Shown here one piece after another: positions 7,417 to 15,293 of a stretch of DNA of 46,931 nt. The first letter of the stretch is position 1, and each line of letters starts with the position of its first letter. The stretch comes from Streptococcus orisasini (GTDB lineage Bacteria > Bacillota > Bacilli > Lactobacillales > Streptococcaceae): the NCBI RefSeq assembly GCF_001431045.1, contig NZ_BCLE01000018.1, forward strand, positions 1 through 46,931. The letters are read 5' to 3'. A program made the position numbers and the translations under genes. The notes under the pieces were generated by a model. That model was not told the origin of the DNA. It did not search any database and saw only the letters and a list, made by a program, of their open reading frames with translations.

Positions 7417-8313
7417 ATGTTTAAATCTGGCTTTGTAGCCATTTTGGGCCGTCCTAATGTCGGCAAGTCAACATTTCTCAATCATGTCATGGGGCAGAAA
7501 ATTGCCATCATGAGTGACAAGGCGCAAACGACGCGCAATAAAATCATGGGCATCTATACGACAGATGAGGAGCAGATTGTCTTTATTGATACACCGGGAA
7601 TCCATAAACCCAAGACGGCTCTAGGCGATTTTATGGTGGAGTCTGCTTATTCAACATTGCGCGAAGTAGAAACGGTGCTCTTTATGGTGCCGGCCGATGA
7701 AAAGCGCGGCAAGGGCGATGATATGATTATGGAGCGCCTCAAGGCAGCCAAGATTCCTGTCATTCTGGTCATCAATAAGATTGACAAGGTTCACCCTGAC
7801 CAGCTTTTGGAGCAGATTGATGATTTTCGTTCGCAGATGGATTTCAAGGAAATTGTTCCCATTTCAGCGCTTCAGGGCAATAATGTGGAAACCCTCATGA
7901 CTATTCTCAAGGACAATCTGGAAGAAGGTTTCCAGTATTTCCCTGAGGAACAGATTACCGATCATCCAGAACGCTTTTTGGTGTCTGAGATGATTCGCGA
8001 AAAAATTCTCAAATTGACAGAGCAAGAAGTACCGCACTCAGTAGCTGTGGTTATCGAATCTATGAAACGCGACGAAGAAACGGATAAGGTCCACATCCGC
8101 GCTACCATCATGGTAGAGCGTGACAGTCAAAAAGGGATTATCATCGGTAAACAAGGCGCCATGCTCAAAAAGATTGGTAAAATGGCACGCCGCGACATTG
8201 AACTCATGCTGGGTGACAAGGTCTACCTTGAAACTTGGGTCAAGGTCAAGAAAAACTGGCGTGATAAGAAACTGGACTTGGCAGACTTCGGCTATAATAA
8301 GAAAGAGTACTGA
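7417..8313 (+). CDS. era: GTPase Era
   Basis: Era is an essential GTPase that binds the 3' end of 16S rRNA and helps assemble the 30S subunit at the membrane. G1 'GRPNVGKS' is near residues 10-17, with 'DTPG' (G3) and 'NKID' (G4) following, and the C-terminal KH domain with '[15 protein letters not shown]'. The product has 298 residues, the normal size. I start at the ATG giving '[11 protein letters not shown]', which fits the family; an in-frame TTG three codons earlier is possible. No Shine-Dalgarno site is visible. Confidence 0.95.
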   Translation: MFKSGFVAILGRPNVGKSTFLNHVMGQKIAIMSDKAQTTRNKIMGIYTTDEEQIVFIDTPGIHKPKTALGDFMVESAYSTLREVETVLFMVPADEKRGKGDDMIMERLKAAKIPVILVINKIDKVHPDQLLEQIDDFRSQMDFKEIVPISALQGNNVETLMTILKDNLEEGFQYFPEEQITDHPERFLVSEMIREKILKLTEQEVPHSVAVVIESMKRDEETDKVHIRATIMVERDSQKGIIIGKQGAMLKKIGKMARRDIELMLGDKVYLETWVKVKKNWRDKKLDLADFGYNKKEY

Positions 8314-8315
8314 GA

Positions 8316-8433
8316 GTGGGACAGAAATCATTATTTCGGAGAAATTGATTTCGTCGTCCCACCTCCGCACAGTTGATTAGGATGACCGCTATCACTTGCG
8401 AAGCAAGGGATGAGGACTTCCAATCAACCACTG
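8316..8433. repeat. Streptococcal-type intergenic repeat with two hairpins
   Basis: GTGGGAC (8316-8322) pairs with GTCCCAC (8356-8362), GAAATCA with TGATTTC and ATTTC with GAAAT inside, making one long hairpin. A second pairs GTTGATT near 8372 with AATCAAC near 8422 and contains CTTGC/GCAAG. The wording 'CGTCGTCCCACCTCCGCACA' resembles an intergenic repeat I recall from several streptococci. No T-run follows, so it is not an ordinary terminator. Confidence 0.55.
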
Positions 8434-8464
8434 CGTCAATTGTTTAGTACTGTATAATTGAAAG

Positions 8465-8621
8465 CGTTTGGAACGTTTATCCTAGACTCATGACTGCCAT
8501 CTTGCAATAGAAAAGTGGCAGGAGCATGAGCCGGAAAACTGGTGAGTGAGGTACAGCCAAGTGGACTGTTTTAGGCCATCGCCTGAAAATAAGAAAGCGA
8601 TGAGGTCCGGGGGACCTTTTT
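8465..8621 (+). ncRNA. Candidate structured RNA before the hydrolase gene
   Basis: A TATAAT box at 8453-8458 (weak -35) could start a transcript of about 157 nt ending at AGGTCC/GGACCT plus TTTTT (8603-8621). Within it CTCATG...CATGAG encloses CTGCCA...TGGCAG, and CATCGC...GCGATG forms a second stem. There is no coding frame. It may be a free RNA or an attenuating leader for the gene at 8699. The family is not recognised. Its last part resembles the candidate RNA at 1290. Confidence 0.4.
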
Positions 8622-8698
8622 AACCCGAGCCCAGAAATGGGGAAGCGAGGCACGAATAGATTCGCAGTCCAAGTTGAGCTTAGTGAAGGAACAGACCA

Positions 8699-9487
8699 AT
8701 GACAGTTAACTTATTTATCGAAGAGACAGGACAAGAACAGAAACAAACAATAATCTTCTTGCACGCCTCTGGTTCCAGCAGCAGGATGTGGCGGCATCAT
8801 TTGGCTGCACTTCAAACTGATTTTCATTGTATTGTCATTGACTTGCCCGGACATGGCAGTAGTCGAGATATTGAATGGACAAGGTTTGATGAAGTCGCTG
8901 ATCTCATTGCTGAAATGATTAAAAGCAGGTCGCATGGTAAACCGCACCTTGTTGGACTGTCGCTAGGTGCCTGCCTCATTTTTAGTCTGCTGAAAAAGCA
9001 TGCTGACTTGATTGACCGGGTGATTGTTGATGGTGCCGGTCATCAACCCATAAAAGGACATGGCAAAGTCATTGCAGGTGTCTATTTTATGTCATATTTA
9101 AAAAATACTAAGTTAATCGCAAAACTCATGACTAGCATGATGATTAAAAGTGGGGTTCCTCAAGAAGACTGTCAGCTGTTTATTGAAGATTTACAAAGAT
9201 CAACGAAGCGTTCATTTCGTCGTGCTATGTCACAGGCTAATCTGCTAAAGGTCAATGCAAACTTTGATAACCCTGCTTTCTTTGTTTCAGGCGGTAAGGA
9301 ATCTGCGACAATTCATCAATCGCATCAGCTACTAGCAGGACAACATACCAACAGTGAATGTGCCTATTATCCCAATAAGGGTCATGCTTGGCTGTTTAGT
9401 GATGTTGATACGCATATTCAGCTGGTAAGGTACTTTTTACAGGGAGCTGCATTTCCAGAGAAATTGCAGTGCTTTAAAGGCTGCTAG
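8699..9487 (+). CDS. Alpha/beta-fold hydrolase
   Basis: This cytoplasmic 262-residue hydrolase has an oxyanion-hole segment 'LHASGSS' (21-27), the nucleophile elbow 'GLSLGA' with Ser88 and the catalytic histidine in 'KGHAWLF' near the end. The acid normally found in the 'GxxD' loop is not obvious ('SGGKESA'), so a glutamate may serve. The substrate is unknown; lipase, esterase or haloperoxidase-like relatives are all possible. An AAGGA site lies before the ATG. It is followed after 15 bp by a VOC-family gene, so they form an operon. Confidence 0.82.
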   Translation: MTVNLFIEETGQEQKQTIIFLHASGSSSRMWRHHLAALQTDFHCIVIDLPGHGSSRDIEWTRFDEVADLIAEMIKSRSHGKPHLVGLSLGACLIFSLLKKHADLIDRVIVDGAGHQPIKGHGKVIAGVYFMSYLKNTKLIAKLMTSMMIKSGVPQEDCQLFIEDLQRSTKRSFRRAMSQANLLKVNANFDNPAFFVSGGKESATIHQSHQLLAGQHTNSECAYYPNKGHAWLFSDVDTHIQLVRYFLQGAAFPEKLQCFKGC

Positions 9488-9502
9488 ATTGAGGAGAAGC
9501 CT

Positions 9503-9889
9503 ATGGAATACAACACACTTATCCCAGAACTGATTGTCTCAGACATTGAAAAGGCCTATGCTTTCTACGTTGATCTTCTAGGATTTAAAGTAGCGTACGA
9601 CCGCCCTGAGGATAAGTTTTATTTCCTTACCTATGGAGATGTCCAGTTGATGATTGAAGAAGCAGGTGAGGAAGAACTTAACCAGATGGCCTATCCCTTT
9701 GGGCAGGGACTTAATTTTTCTTTAGGTGTGGACGATGTGTCAGCCATATATCAAGCTTTTCAGGAAGTTGGTTATCCCATTCATCAGGAATTAAAAGTCA
9801 GAGAATTTCGTGTGGGCAATGAAGTGGTTCGCCCTCAAGAATTTGCGATTCTAGACCCTGATGGTTACTACTGGCGGATTAGTGATTGA
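9503..9889 (+). CDS. VOC family protein (glyoxalase/bleomycin resistance-like)
   Basis: The 128-residue protein has the paired beta-alpha-beta-beta-beta modules of the vicinal oxygen chelate fold: 'IPELIVSDIEKAYAFYVDLL' opens the first and 'FSLGVDDVSAIYQAF' the second, ending 'DPDGYYWRI'. Members bind antibiotics or act as metal enzymes. First-strand metal histidines are absent, so a binding role, as in bleomycin-resistance proteins, is as likely as catalysis. GAGGAG precedes the ATG, and it is close behind the hydrolase gene. Confidence 0.85.
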   Translation: MEYNTLIPELIVSDIEKAYAFYVDLLGFKVAYDRPEDKFYFLTYGDVQLMIEEAGEEELNQMAYPFGQGLNFSLGVDDVSAIYQAFQEVGYPIHQELKVREFRVGNEVVRPQEFAILDPDGYYWRISD

Positions 9890-9993
9890 GGCGGAGTGAT
9901 ATCTGAGGTTAGACTGTAAAGTTTCTTGTCTGAAAACGATAAGACAGGTTTCATGTCCTATTTAAAATTTTGTTAAAAGTAAAAGGAGTCTAT

Positions 9994-10470
9994 ATGTTTC
10001 CAGACTACATTTCCTATATACGCTCAAAAGTTGGACATGACAAGGTGATTTTGACTTTTGCAGGTGGAATTTTGGCAGATAAGAATGGGCGTGTGCTCTT
10101 ACAACTACGAGGTGATAAGAAAACCTGGGCAATTCCAGGTGGTGCAATGGAGGTCGGTGAATCTACACTTGACACGGCCAAGCGTGAATTTTTTGAGGAA
10201 ACGGGTATCAAGGTAGAGGCGACACGGTTTTTGAATGTCTACAGCAATTTTGAGGAAATCTATCCCAATGGTGATAAGGTGCAGACCATCGTTATGATTT
10301 ATGAGTTCAAGGCATTGGAGGACTTTGATATCTCTGATTTCCATAATGAAGAAACTTTGCGCTTGCGTTTCTTTTCTCAGGAAGAAATTGAGAAGCTGGA
10401 GTCTGTAAGTGATAAGCACCGTCTGATGTTGACTGAGTATTTTGAAAATAGCTTTGCTATGGGGCATTGA
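9994..10470 (+). CDS. Nudix hydrolase
   Basis: The 158-residue protein carries the full Nudix box: 'GGAMEVGEST' at about 49-58, then 'REFFEETGI' near 64-72, with the metal-binding glutamates in 'REFFEE'. Nudix enzymes hydrolyse nucleoside diphosphates linked to another group; the substrate cannot be assigned. The start is the ATG behind AAAAGGAG at 9981, not the TTG at 9970. It ends 50 bp before the DinB-like gene. Confidence 0.9.
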   Translation: MFPDYISYIRSKVGHDKVILTFAGGILADKNGRVLLQLRGDKKTWAIPGGAMEVGESTLDTAKREFFEETGIKVEATRFLNVYSNFEEIYPNGDKVQTIVMIYEFKALEDFDISDFHNEETLRLRFFSQEEIEKLESVSDKHRLMLTEYFENSFAMGH

Positions 10471-10519
10471 AGAGCTGGGCTATTGTGGCTTATTTTCTTT
10501 GACAGAAGGAGGACTTGTT

Positions 10520-11044
10520 ATGACTTATTTAGATATGTTAGTAGAAAGTGTTGACCGTGCACAGGAACGGTTTGAGCGTTTGTTTGAAGGAGTAACAGTT
10601 GAAGAGGCCAATCGTTTCCCGGCTGCAGAAGTTTCAGGTCAAATTAAATCCATGACCTGGCTGGCTTGGCACACGGCGCGGGAAATGGATTTGCAGATTT
10701 CTGATTTAGCGGATACAGAGCTAATCTGGTTTAGTCAGGGCTGGAAAGAAAAGTTTCATTTGGACTTGCCTGATGACACGCCAGACTGGCGGCATTCTTT
10801 GGAGGAAGCCCAAAAGGTTCAGGTGGATGACCTAAGTCTTGTGCTGGGCTATTTGGATGCAGCTGTCAAGCTTACTAAAGACTACCTCAAGTCGCTGGAT
10901 GAAGACAGTCTTGATGATATTGTGGACGATTCTTGGACGCCTGCGGTTACTCGCGGTGCCCGTCTGGTGTCGATCATTGATGATGCTGCCATGCATTCGG
11001 GTCAGGTCATCTATGCTAGACGCCTACTAGGATTAACAGATTAG
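10520..11044 (+). CDS. DinB-like/DUF664 family protein
   Basis: This 174-residue, all-helical protein resembles the DinB superfamily. '[17 protein letters not shown]' provides the first metal-type histidine and '[16 protein letters not shown]' near the end gives the typical 'HxGQ..Y.R' motif. Such proteins are metal-dependent and some act as thiol transferases; the role here is unknown. The ATG behind GAAGGAGGAC is the clear start, so the frame upstream to 10442 is not coding. It is probably cotranscribed with the Nudix gene. Confidence 0.75.
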   Translation: MTYLDMLVESVDRAQERFERLFEGVTVEEANRFPAAEVSGQIKSMTWLAWHTAREMDLQISDLADTELIWFSQGWKEKFHLDLPDDTPDWRHSLEEAQKVQVDDLSLVLGYLDAAVKLTKDYLKSLDEDSLDDIVDDSWTPAVTRGARLVSIIDDAAMHSGQVIYARRLLGLTD

Positions 11045-11211
11045 CTGTTGAAAAAGCCAAAAAGTATAAAAAATTTAATGAAAGAAAGGAAGGGGCAGCC
11101 TGGATTCCAAGAAGAAAAGCTGATGAAAAAGATAAGAAGCCTAGAAAATCAAATTTTTCTGTCTTGTCCTTGTTTCTATCAGTTTTTCCGGCTGCTCCTG
11201 ATGTCTTAGAT
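11045..11211 (+). other. Lys-rich frame open into mutM, no start codon
   Basis: From 11020 a frame reads without stop into mutM. It is very Lys/Arg-rich, then hydrophobic ('[13 protein letters not shown]'), and has no ATG before mutM. It may be the end of a decayed gene fused in frame to mutM, or chance. Confidence 0.3.
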
Positions 11212-12033
11212 ATGCCCGAATTACCAGAGGTTGAGACGGTCAGACGCGGTTTGGAGCGTTTGATTGTTGGCAAAAAGATTGTATCGGCAGATGTGCGCGT
11301 GCCCAAGATGGTCAAGACGGATTTTGACAGTTTTCGGCTGGACTTGCCGGGCCAAACAGTTCACTCTATGCGCCGCCGCGGCAAATATCTCATTTTTGAT
11401 TTAGGCGCTCAGGTGCTGATTTCGCATCTGCGCATGGAAGGCAAGTATCTGCTCTTTCCCGAGCAGGCGCCAGATAATAAGCACTTTCATGTCTTCTTTC
11501 ACTTAGGTGATGGCTCAACCTTGGTTTATCAGGATGTCCGCAAGTTTGGAACATTTGAACTGCTGGCAAAATCGGCTGAAAATGCTTATTTTAAACAAAA
11601 GAAAATAGGACCTGAGCCAAGCAAAAAAGACTTTAAGCTGGCGCCCTTTGAGCGAGCTGTCTTGTCTTCTCATAAGTCCATCAAGCCGCTGCTTTTGGAG
11701 CAAAAATTGGTTGCCGGTCTAGGCAATATCTATGCCGATGAGGTATTGTGGGCAGCCAAGGTTCATCCAGAACGTTCGGCTGACAGCCTGAAAAAAGCTG
11801 AAATCAAACGGATCCATGACGAAACCATCCGTATTTTGCAGCTGGGAATTGAGCAGGGCGGCTCGACCATTCGTACCTACCGCAATGCACTTGGTGAAGA
11901 TGGAACCATGCAGCAGTACTTACAGGTCTACGGCAAATCTGGTGAGCCTTGTTCGCGCTGCGGAACAGAGATTCAGAAAATCAAAGTAGGAGGACGCGGG
12001 ACGCATTTTTGCCCGTCCTGTCAAAAACGATGA
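11212..12033 (+). CDS. mutM: Formamidopyrimidine-DNA glycosylase MutM
   Basis: MutM removes 8-oxoguanine and formamidopyrimidines from DNA and cuts the abasic site. The mature N-terminus 'PELPEVETV' supplies the catalytic Pro2 and Glu3, which fixes the start at 11212 although the frame is open further upstream. The C-terminal zinc finger has 'CSRCG' and 'CPSC' (four cysteines). With 273 residues it is full length. It overlaps coaE by 4 bp (ATGA), the usual streptococcal mutM-coaE pair. No Shine-Dalgarno site is seen before it. Confidence 0.95.
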   Translation: MPELPEVETVRRGLERLIVGKKIVSADVRVPKMVKTDFDSFRLDLPGQTVHSMRRRGKYLIFDLGAQVLISHLRMEGKYLLFPEQAPDNKHFHVFFHLGDGSTLVYQDVRKFGTFELLAKSAENAYFKQKKIGPEPSKKDFKLAPFERAVLSSHKSIKPLLLEQKLVAGLGNIYADEVLWAAKVHPERSADSLKKAEIKRIHDETIRILQLGIEQGGSTIRTYRNALGEDGTMQQYLQVYGKSGEPCSRCGTEIQKIKVGGRGTHFCPSCQKR

Positions 12034-12626
12034 GCAAGATTATTGGAATTACAGGCGGCATTGCCTCCGGCAAATCAACGGTTGTGGAGCACATTCGCCA
12101 AGCTGGTTATCAGATTATTGATGCGGATCAGGTCGTGCATGAGCTGCAAAAAAAGGGAGGCAGACTTTATCAGGCGCTCATTCTTGCCTTTGGGACAGAG
12201 ATTTTAGCAGCTGACGGGGAGTTGGACAGACCTAAATTGGCTCAGCTGATTTTTTCCAGCAAGGAAAACCAGGAAAAATCTGCCAAGCTGCAAAATCGGA
12301 TTATCCGTGAGGAATTGGCAGACAGGCGTGATGCTTTGGCTGCTAAAGAGTCTATCTTTTTTATGGATATTCCGCTTTTGCTGGAGCTGGACTATCAGGA
12401 CTGGTTTGATGAAATCTGGCTGGTCTATGTAGATGAGGAAAAGCAGTTAGAGCGCTTGATGAAGCGCAATCACTACAGTCTTGATGAGGCTGCTAAACGG
12501 CTGGCTGCCCAGATGCCCTTACAAAATAAGAAGAAATTTGCTCAGGTTATTATTGACAATAATGGCAGTCCGAAAGAGACTCTGCAGCAGCTCCAGCTGC
12601 AGTTAAAACGTTTAGCAGATGGTTGA
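12030..12626 (+). CDS. coaE: Dephospho-CoA kinase CoaE
   Basis: CoaE carries out the last step of coenzyme A synthesis, phosphorylating the 3'-hydroxyl of dephospho-CoA. The P-loop 'GGIASGKS' is at residues 8-15, 'DADQVVHEL' follows near 31, and the lid region 'RLMKRNHYS' is present. With 198 residues it has the family length. The ATG overlaps the mutM stop (ATGA), so translation is coupled. Confidence 0.95.
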   Translation: MSKIIGITGGIASGKSTVVEHIRQAGYQIIDADQVVHELQKKGGRLYQALILAFGTEILAADGELDRPKLAQLIFSSKENQEKSAKLQNRIIREELADRRDALAAKESIFFMDIPLLLELDYQDWFDEIWLVYVDEEKQLERLMKRNHYSLDEAAKRLAAQMPLQNKKKFAQVIIDNNGSPKETLQQLQLQLKRLADG

Positions 12627-12642
12627 TTGAAAGGAAAAAGCA

Positions 12643-13476
12643 ATGACTGAAAATTATTTTGAAGACAATCGTGTCAACTGGAATGACCGTGCCCGTCTGC
12701 ATCAAGAGTCAGGCTACGGAATTGACAAGCTCTTAGAAGACAAAAGTTATATAACACCCGAGGTAGCTCAGGATAAGGATTTAATAGGAGATCTGACAGG
12801 TAAAGATGTTGTGCATCTCCAGTGCCATCTAGGGACAGATACTATTAGCCTGGCACGTCTAGGAGCTGAGCGTCTCGTCGGTCTAGACCTTTCTGATGAA
12901 TCTTTAAAGCGTGCTAAAGAGCTAGCTGAAAAGGCCAATGCCAATATTGAATTTATAGAAGCAAATGTCTATGATGCTAGGTCAGCCATTGAGGGAGACT
13001 TTGATTTGGTGTATACGTCCTTGGGTGTCTTGTGCTGGCTGCCAGACATTGCTGCTTGGGGCAGAGTCGTTGCTAGCCTTTTGAAACCGGGCGGCAAATT
13101 TATCATTCGCGATGACCATCCCATGTTTATGACCCTTGGTGAGAATATCAGTCAAGGCTTTAAAATCGAACAGCCTTATTTTGAACAGACAGAGCCTATG
13201 ACTTGGGAAGACGAAGGATCTTATATTGAAGCAGATGAGTCTTCAGAAAAAATCCAGCATCCGCGCAATCACCAGTGGAACCATGCACTCAGTGAAATTA
13301 TTATGGCCTTGATTGAAGCAGGTTTGCAGATTGATGTGGTTGATGAAAGTCAGCAATCCGCTTGGAATATCTGGCCGGATTTGATGGAAGAGCGTTCAGG
13401 CAGCTATGTCCTCAAAAAGGGTTCTCAAAATCTGCCCTTACAGTTTCTCATTGCCGCTCATAAGCCTAAAGTCTAG
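12643..13476 (+). CDS. Class I SAM-dependent methyltransferase
   Basis: The 277-residue enzyme has a Rossmann methyltransferase core: motif I is 'VVHLQCHLGTDTISLARLGA' (about 56-75), the acidic end of the second strand is 'LVGLDLS' and the motif IV region is 'DLVYTSLGVLCWL'. It is of the type related to small-molecule methylases rather than rRNA methylases; the substrate is unknown. GAAAGGAA precedes the ATG. It lies between coaE and the efflux gene, a place where other streptococci can have no gene, so it may be a lineage-specific insertion. Confidence 0.85.
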   Translation: MTENYFEDNRVNWNDRARLHQESGYGIDKLLEDKSYITPEVAQDKDLIGDLTGKDVVHLQCHLGTDTISLARLGAERLVGLDLSDESLKRAKELAEKANANIEFIEANVYDARSAIEGDFDLVYTSLGVLCWLPDIAAWGRVVASLLKPGGKFIIRDDHPMFMTLGENISQGFKIEQPYFEQTEPMTWEDEGSYIEADESSEKIQHPRNHQWNHALSEIIMALIEAGLQIDVVDESQQSAWNIWPDLMEERSGSYVLKKGSQNLPLQFLIAAHKPKV

Positions 13477-13548
13477 TCTTAACTGGCTGTGAAGGGAAAT
13501 AAAAACAGTTTCAGATGAGACGGATCGCTAAGCAAAAAATCCCTTTTG

Positions 13549-13557
13549 TGCTATAAT
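13549..13557 (+). promoter_or_regulatory. Extended -10 promoter of the efflux gene
   Basis: TGCTATAAT, giving a leader of about 45 nt that contains an eight-codon upstream frame. Confidence 0.6.
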
Positions 13558-13581
13558 AATGAAGCAGTTTAGAGAAGGAAG

Positions 13582-13605
13582 ATGATGAATTATAGAAGCG
13601 CATAG
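13582..13605 (+). other. Seven-residue upstream frame coupled to the efflux gene
   Basis: ATGATGAATTATAGAAGCGC then a stop encodes MMNYRSA. It has a good ribosome site (GAAGGAAG) directly in front. Its stop lies 4 nt before the GTG of the MFS gene, which has no site of its own. This predicts coupled translation. Confidence 0.45.
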
Positions 13606-13609
13606 TATT

Positions 13610-14806
13610 GTGACTGTCAATTGGCGGCAGAATATGAGAGTCGCTTGGTTTGGTAATTTTTTGACTGGAGCAAGTTTTTCACTGGTTATGCCTTTCATGG
13701 CACTTTTTGTGGAAGAATTAGGTGCTGATCCAAGCAGAGTGGAATTCTATGCAGGTCTGTCAGTCTCACTGTCAGCTCTGGCTTCAGCCTTGGTTGCTCC
13801 TATTTGGGGAAAGCTGGCTGACCGCTATGGGCGTAAACCCATGATGATTCGGGCCAGTCTGGTTATGGCCTTTACCATGGGAGGCTTAGCCTTTGTTCCC
13901 AATGTCTTTTGGCTCTTGACCTTAAGGCTTATCAATGGGGCCTTTGCAGGCTATGTGCCTAATTCAACAGCCTTGATTGCAGGGCAAGCTCCGCAGGAAA
14001 AACTAGGCTATGCACTGGGTACTCTGGCAACGGGAGTGACAGCTGGCACCTTGATTGGTCCTCTTTTGGGCGGTTATTTTGCTGATTTATTAGGCATTCG
14101 CAATCTCTTTCTTTTTGTCGGCAGTTTGCTTTTGCTGTTGAATTTTATGACCATCTTTTTGATTAGAGAGGATTTTAGACCGGTTAAAAGAAGCGATGAA
14201 CTGCCAACCAGAGAACTGTTGAAACAGATTAAGAACCGTCAAGTCATGGTGGGTCTTTTTGTGACCAGCATGATTATCCAAATTTCGGCCCAGTCCATTG
14301 CACCGATTTTAACACTTTACATTCGGCATTTGGGACAGACCGACAACCTCATGTTTGTATCAGGCCTAATTGTATCCAGTATGGGCTTTTCCAGCATGTT
14401 ATCCAGTTCTCTCTTAGGGAAGATTGGAGATCGCATCGGGAACCATCGTCTCTTGCTGGCTGCCCTTTTTTACAGCTTTTGCATGTATATTTCATTTACG
14501 CATGCAAAAACACCTCTGCAGCTGGGACTGCTTCGGTTCATGTATGGCTTTGGAACAGGGGCCTTGATGCCCAGTGTGAATTCTCTTTTAACCAAGATCA
14601 CTCCAAAAGAAGGGATTTCGCGTATTTTCAGCTACAATCAGATGTTTACCAATATGGGGCAGGTCATCGGGCCTTTTATCGGATCAAGCGTAGCTGCAGG
14701 ACTGGGCTATGATTGGGTTTTCTATGTGACCAGTGCCATTGTCTTTGTGAACTTCTCTTGGAGTTTCATCAATTTTAGACATTATTTGAAAGTTAAGGAA
14801 ATTTAG
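13610..14806 (+). CDS. pmrA: Multidrug efflux MFS transporter (PmrA-like)
   Basis: This 398-residue transporter has about 12 membrane helices. The signature '[13 protein letters not shown]' lies between helices 2 and 3, and '[14 protein letters not shown]' is the antiporter motif C of drug/proton exporters. Position and sequence match pneumococcal PmrA, which lies between coaE and rpmG-secG and is linked to fluoroquinolone and dye efflux. The start is taken as GTG because the encoded 'MTVNWRQN' fits the family; an internal ATG eight codons on is an alternative. The tiny upstream frame may drive its translation. It overlaps rpmG by one base. Confidence 0.85.
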   Translation: MTVNWRQNMRVAWFGNFLTGASFSLVMPFMALFVEELGADPSRVEFYAGLSVSLSALASALVAPIWGKLADRYGRKPMMIRASLVMAFTMGGLAFVPNVFWLLTLRLINGAFAGYVPNSTALIAGQAPQEKLGYALGTLATGVTAGTLIGPLLGGYFADLLGIRNLFLFVGSLLLLLNFMTIFLIREDFRPVKRSDELPTRELLKQIKNRQVMVGLFVTSMIIQISAQSIAPILTLYIRHLGQTDNLMFVSGLIVSSMGFSSMLSSSLLGKIGDRIGNHRLLLAALFYSFCMYISFTHAKTPLQLGLLRFMYGFGTGALMPSVNSLLTKITPKEGISRIFSYNQMFTNMGQVIGPFIGSSVAAGLGYDWVFYVTSAIVFVNFSWSFINFRHYLKVKEI

Positions 14807-14952
14807 TGCGTATTAAGATTCATTTACAATGTTCGAGCTGCGGCAGCAAGAATTACCTGACCAGCAAAAATAAGCAAAATCACCCTGAAAAAATTCAGGT
14901 GCTCAAATACTGTCCCAAGGAAAGAAAAGTAACCCTGCATGTTGAATCTTAG
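14806..14952 (+). CDS. rpmG: 50S ribosomal protein L33
   Basis: This is a 48-residue L33 protein of the large ribosomal subunit. The start is a GTG that shares its G with the TAG stop of the efflux gene. '[15 protein letters not shown]' carries the first zinc-type pair Cys9 and Cys12. Of the second pair only Cys36 ('[11 protein letters not shown]') remains, so this copy probably binds zinc weakly or not at all. Streptococci have more than one L33 gene, and the gene order rpmG-secG-rnr is standard. Confidence 0.92.
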   Translation: MRIKIHLQCSSCGSKNYLTSKNKQNHPEKIQVLKYCPKERKVTLHVES

Positions 14953-14970
14953 CAGGAAATATGTTAGAAT
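14942..14970 (+). promoter_or_regulatory. Promoter of secG
   Basis: TTGAAT (14942-14947), 17 bp, TAGAAT (14965-14970). It starts inside the end of rpmG. Confidence 0.6.
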
Positions 14971-15002
14971 GGCTAAGATGACAGTGGAGGAAGTGTAAGT
15001 AC

Positions 15003-15239
15003 ATGTACAACTTTTTAATAACAATATTGCTGGTCTTATCTTTGATTTTAGTGATTGCGATTTTCATGCAACCGCAAAAGAACCCCAGCAGCAATGTTTT
15101 TGATAACAGCGGCTCAGAAGCCTTGTTTGAACGTACGAAAGCTCGGGGCTTTGAGGCCTTTATGCAGCGCTTTACAGCAATTTTAGTCTTTTTTTGGCTT
15201 GTGACTGCTTTAGCGATTGCGATTTTATCAAGTAAATAA
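15003..15239 (+). CDS. secG: Preprotein translocase subunit SecG
   Basis: SecG is a small accessory part of the SecYEG channel. The 78-residue product has two membrane helices (about 3-22 and 56-75) joined by a loop with 'FDNSGSEALFERTKARG', the family's conserved stretch. GGAGG lies before the ATG. A promoter is visible upstream, and rnr follows 55 bp later, the order seen across streptococci. Confidence 0.92.
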   Translation: MYNFLITILLVLSLILVIAIFMQPQKNPSSNVFDNSGSEALFERTKARGFEAFMQRFTAILVFFWLVTALAIAILSSK

Positions 15240-15273
15240 AAATGAGCTTGACCTAGTCTGGCTTATTTTTTTT
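15238..15273 (+). terminator. Weak terminator between secG and rnr
   Basis: AAAAATGAGC (15238-15247) pairs imperfectly with GCTTATTTTT, followed by more T. It probably allows read-through to rnr. Confidence 0.4.
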
Positions 15274-15293
15274 GAAACGAATAAGGAAAGAAA

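Noticed and set aside
8316..8362. Hairpin after era as a simple terminator.
   Set aside because: No T-run follows on either strand, and the sequence continues into a second hairpin of the same repeat.
8465..8621. Identification of the structured segment as SRP RNA, tmRNA, 6S RNA or a known riboswitch.
   Set aside because: None of the conserved motifs of these RNAs (for example the SRP GGAA tetraloop context or a tmRNA tag frame) was found, so it is left as an unknown candidate.
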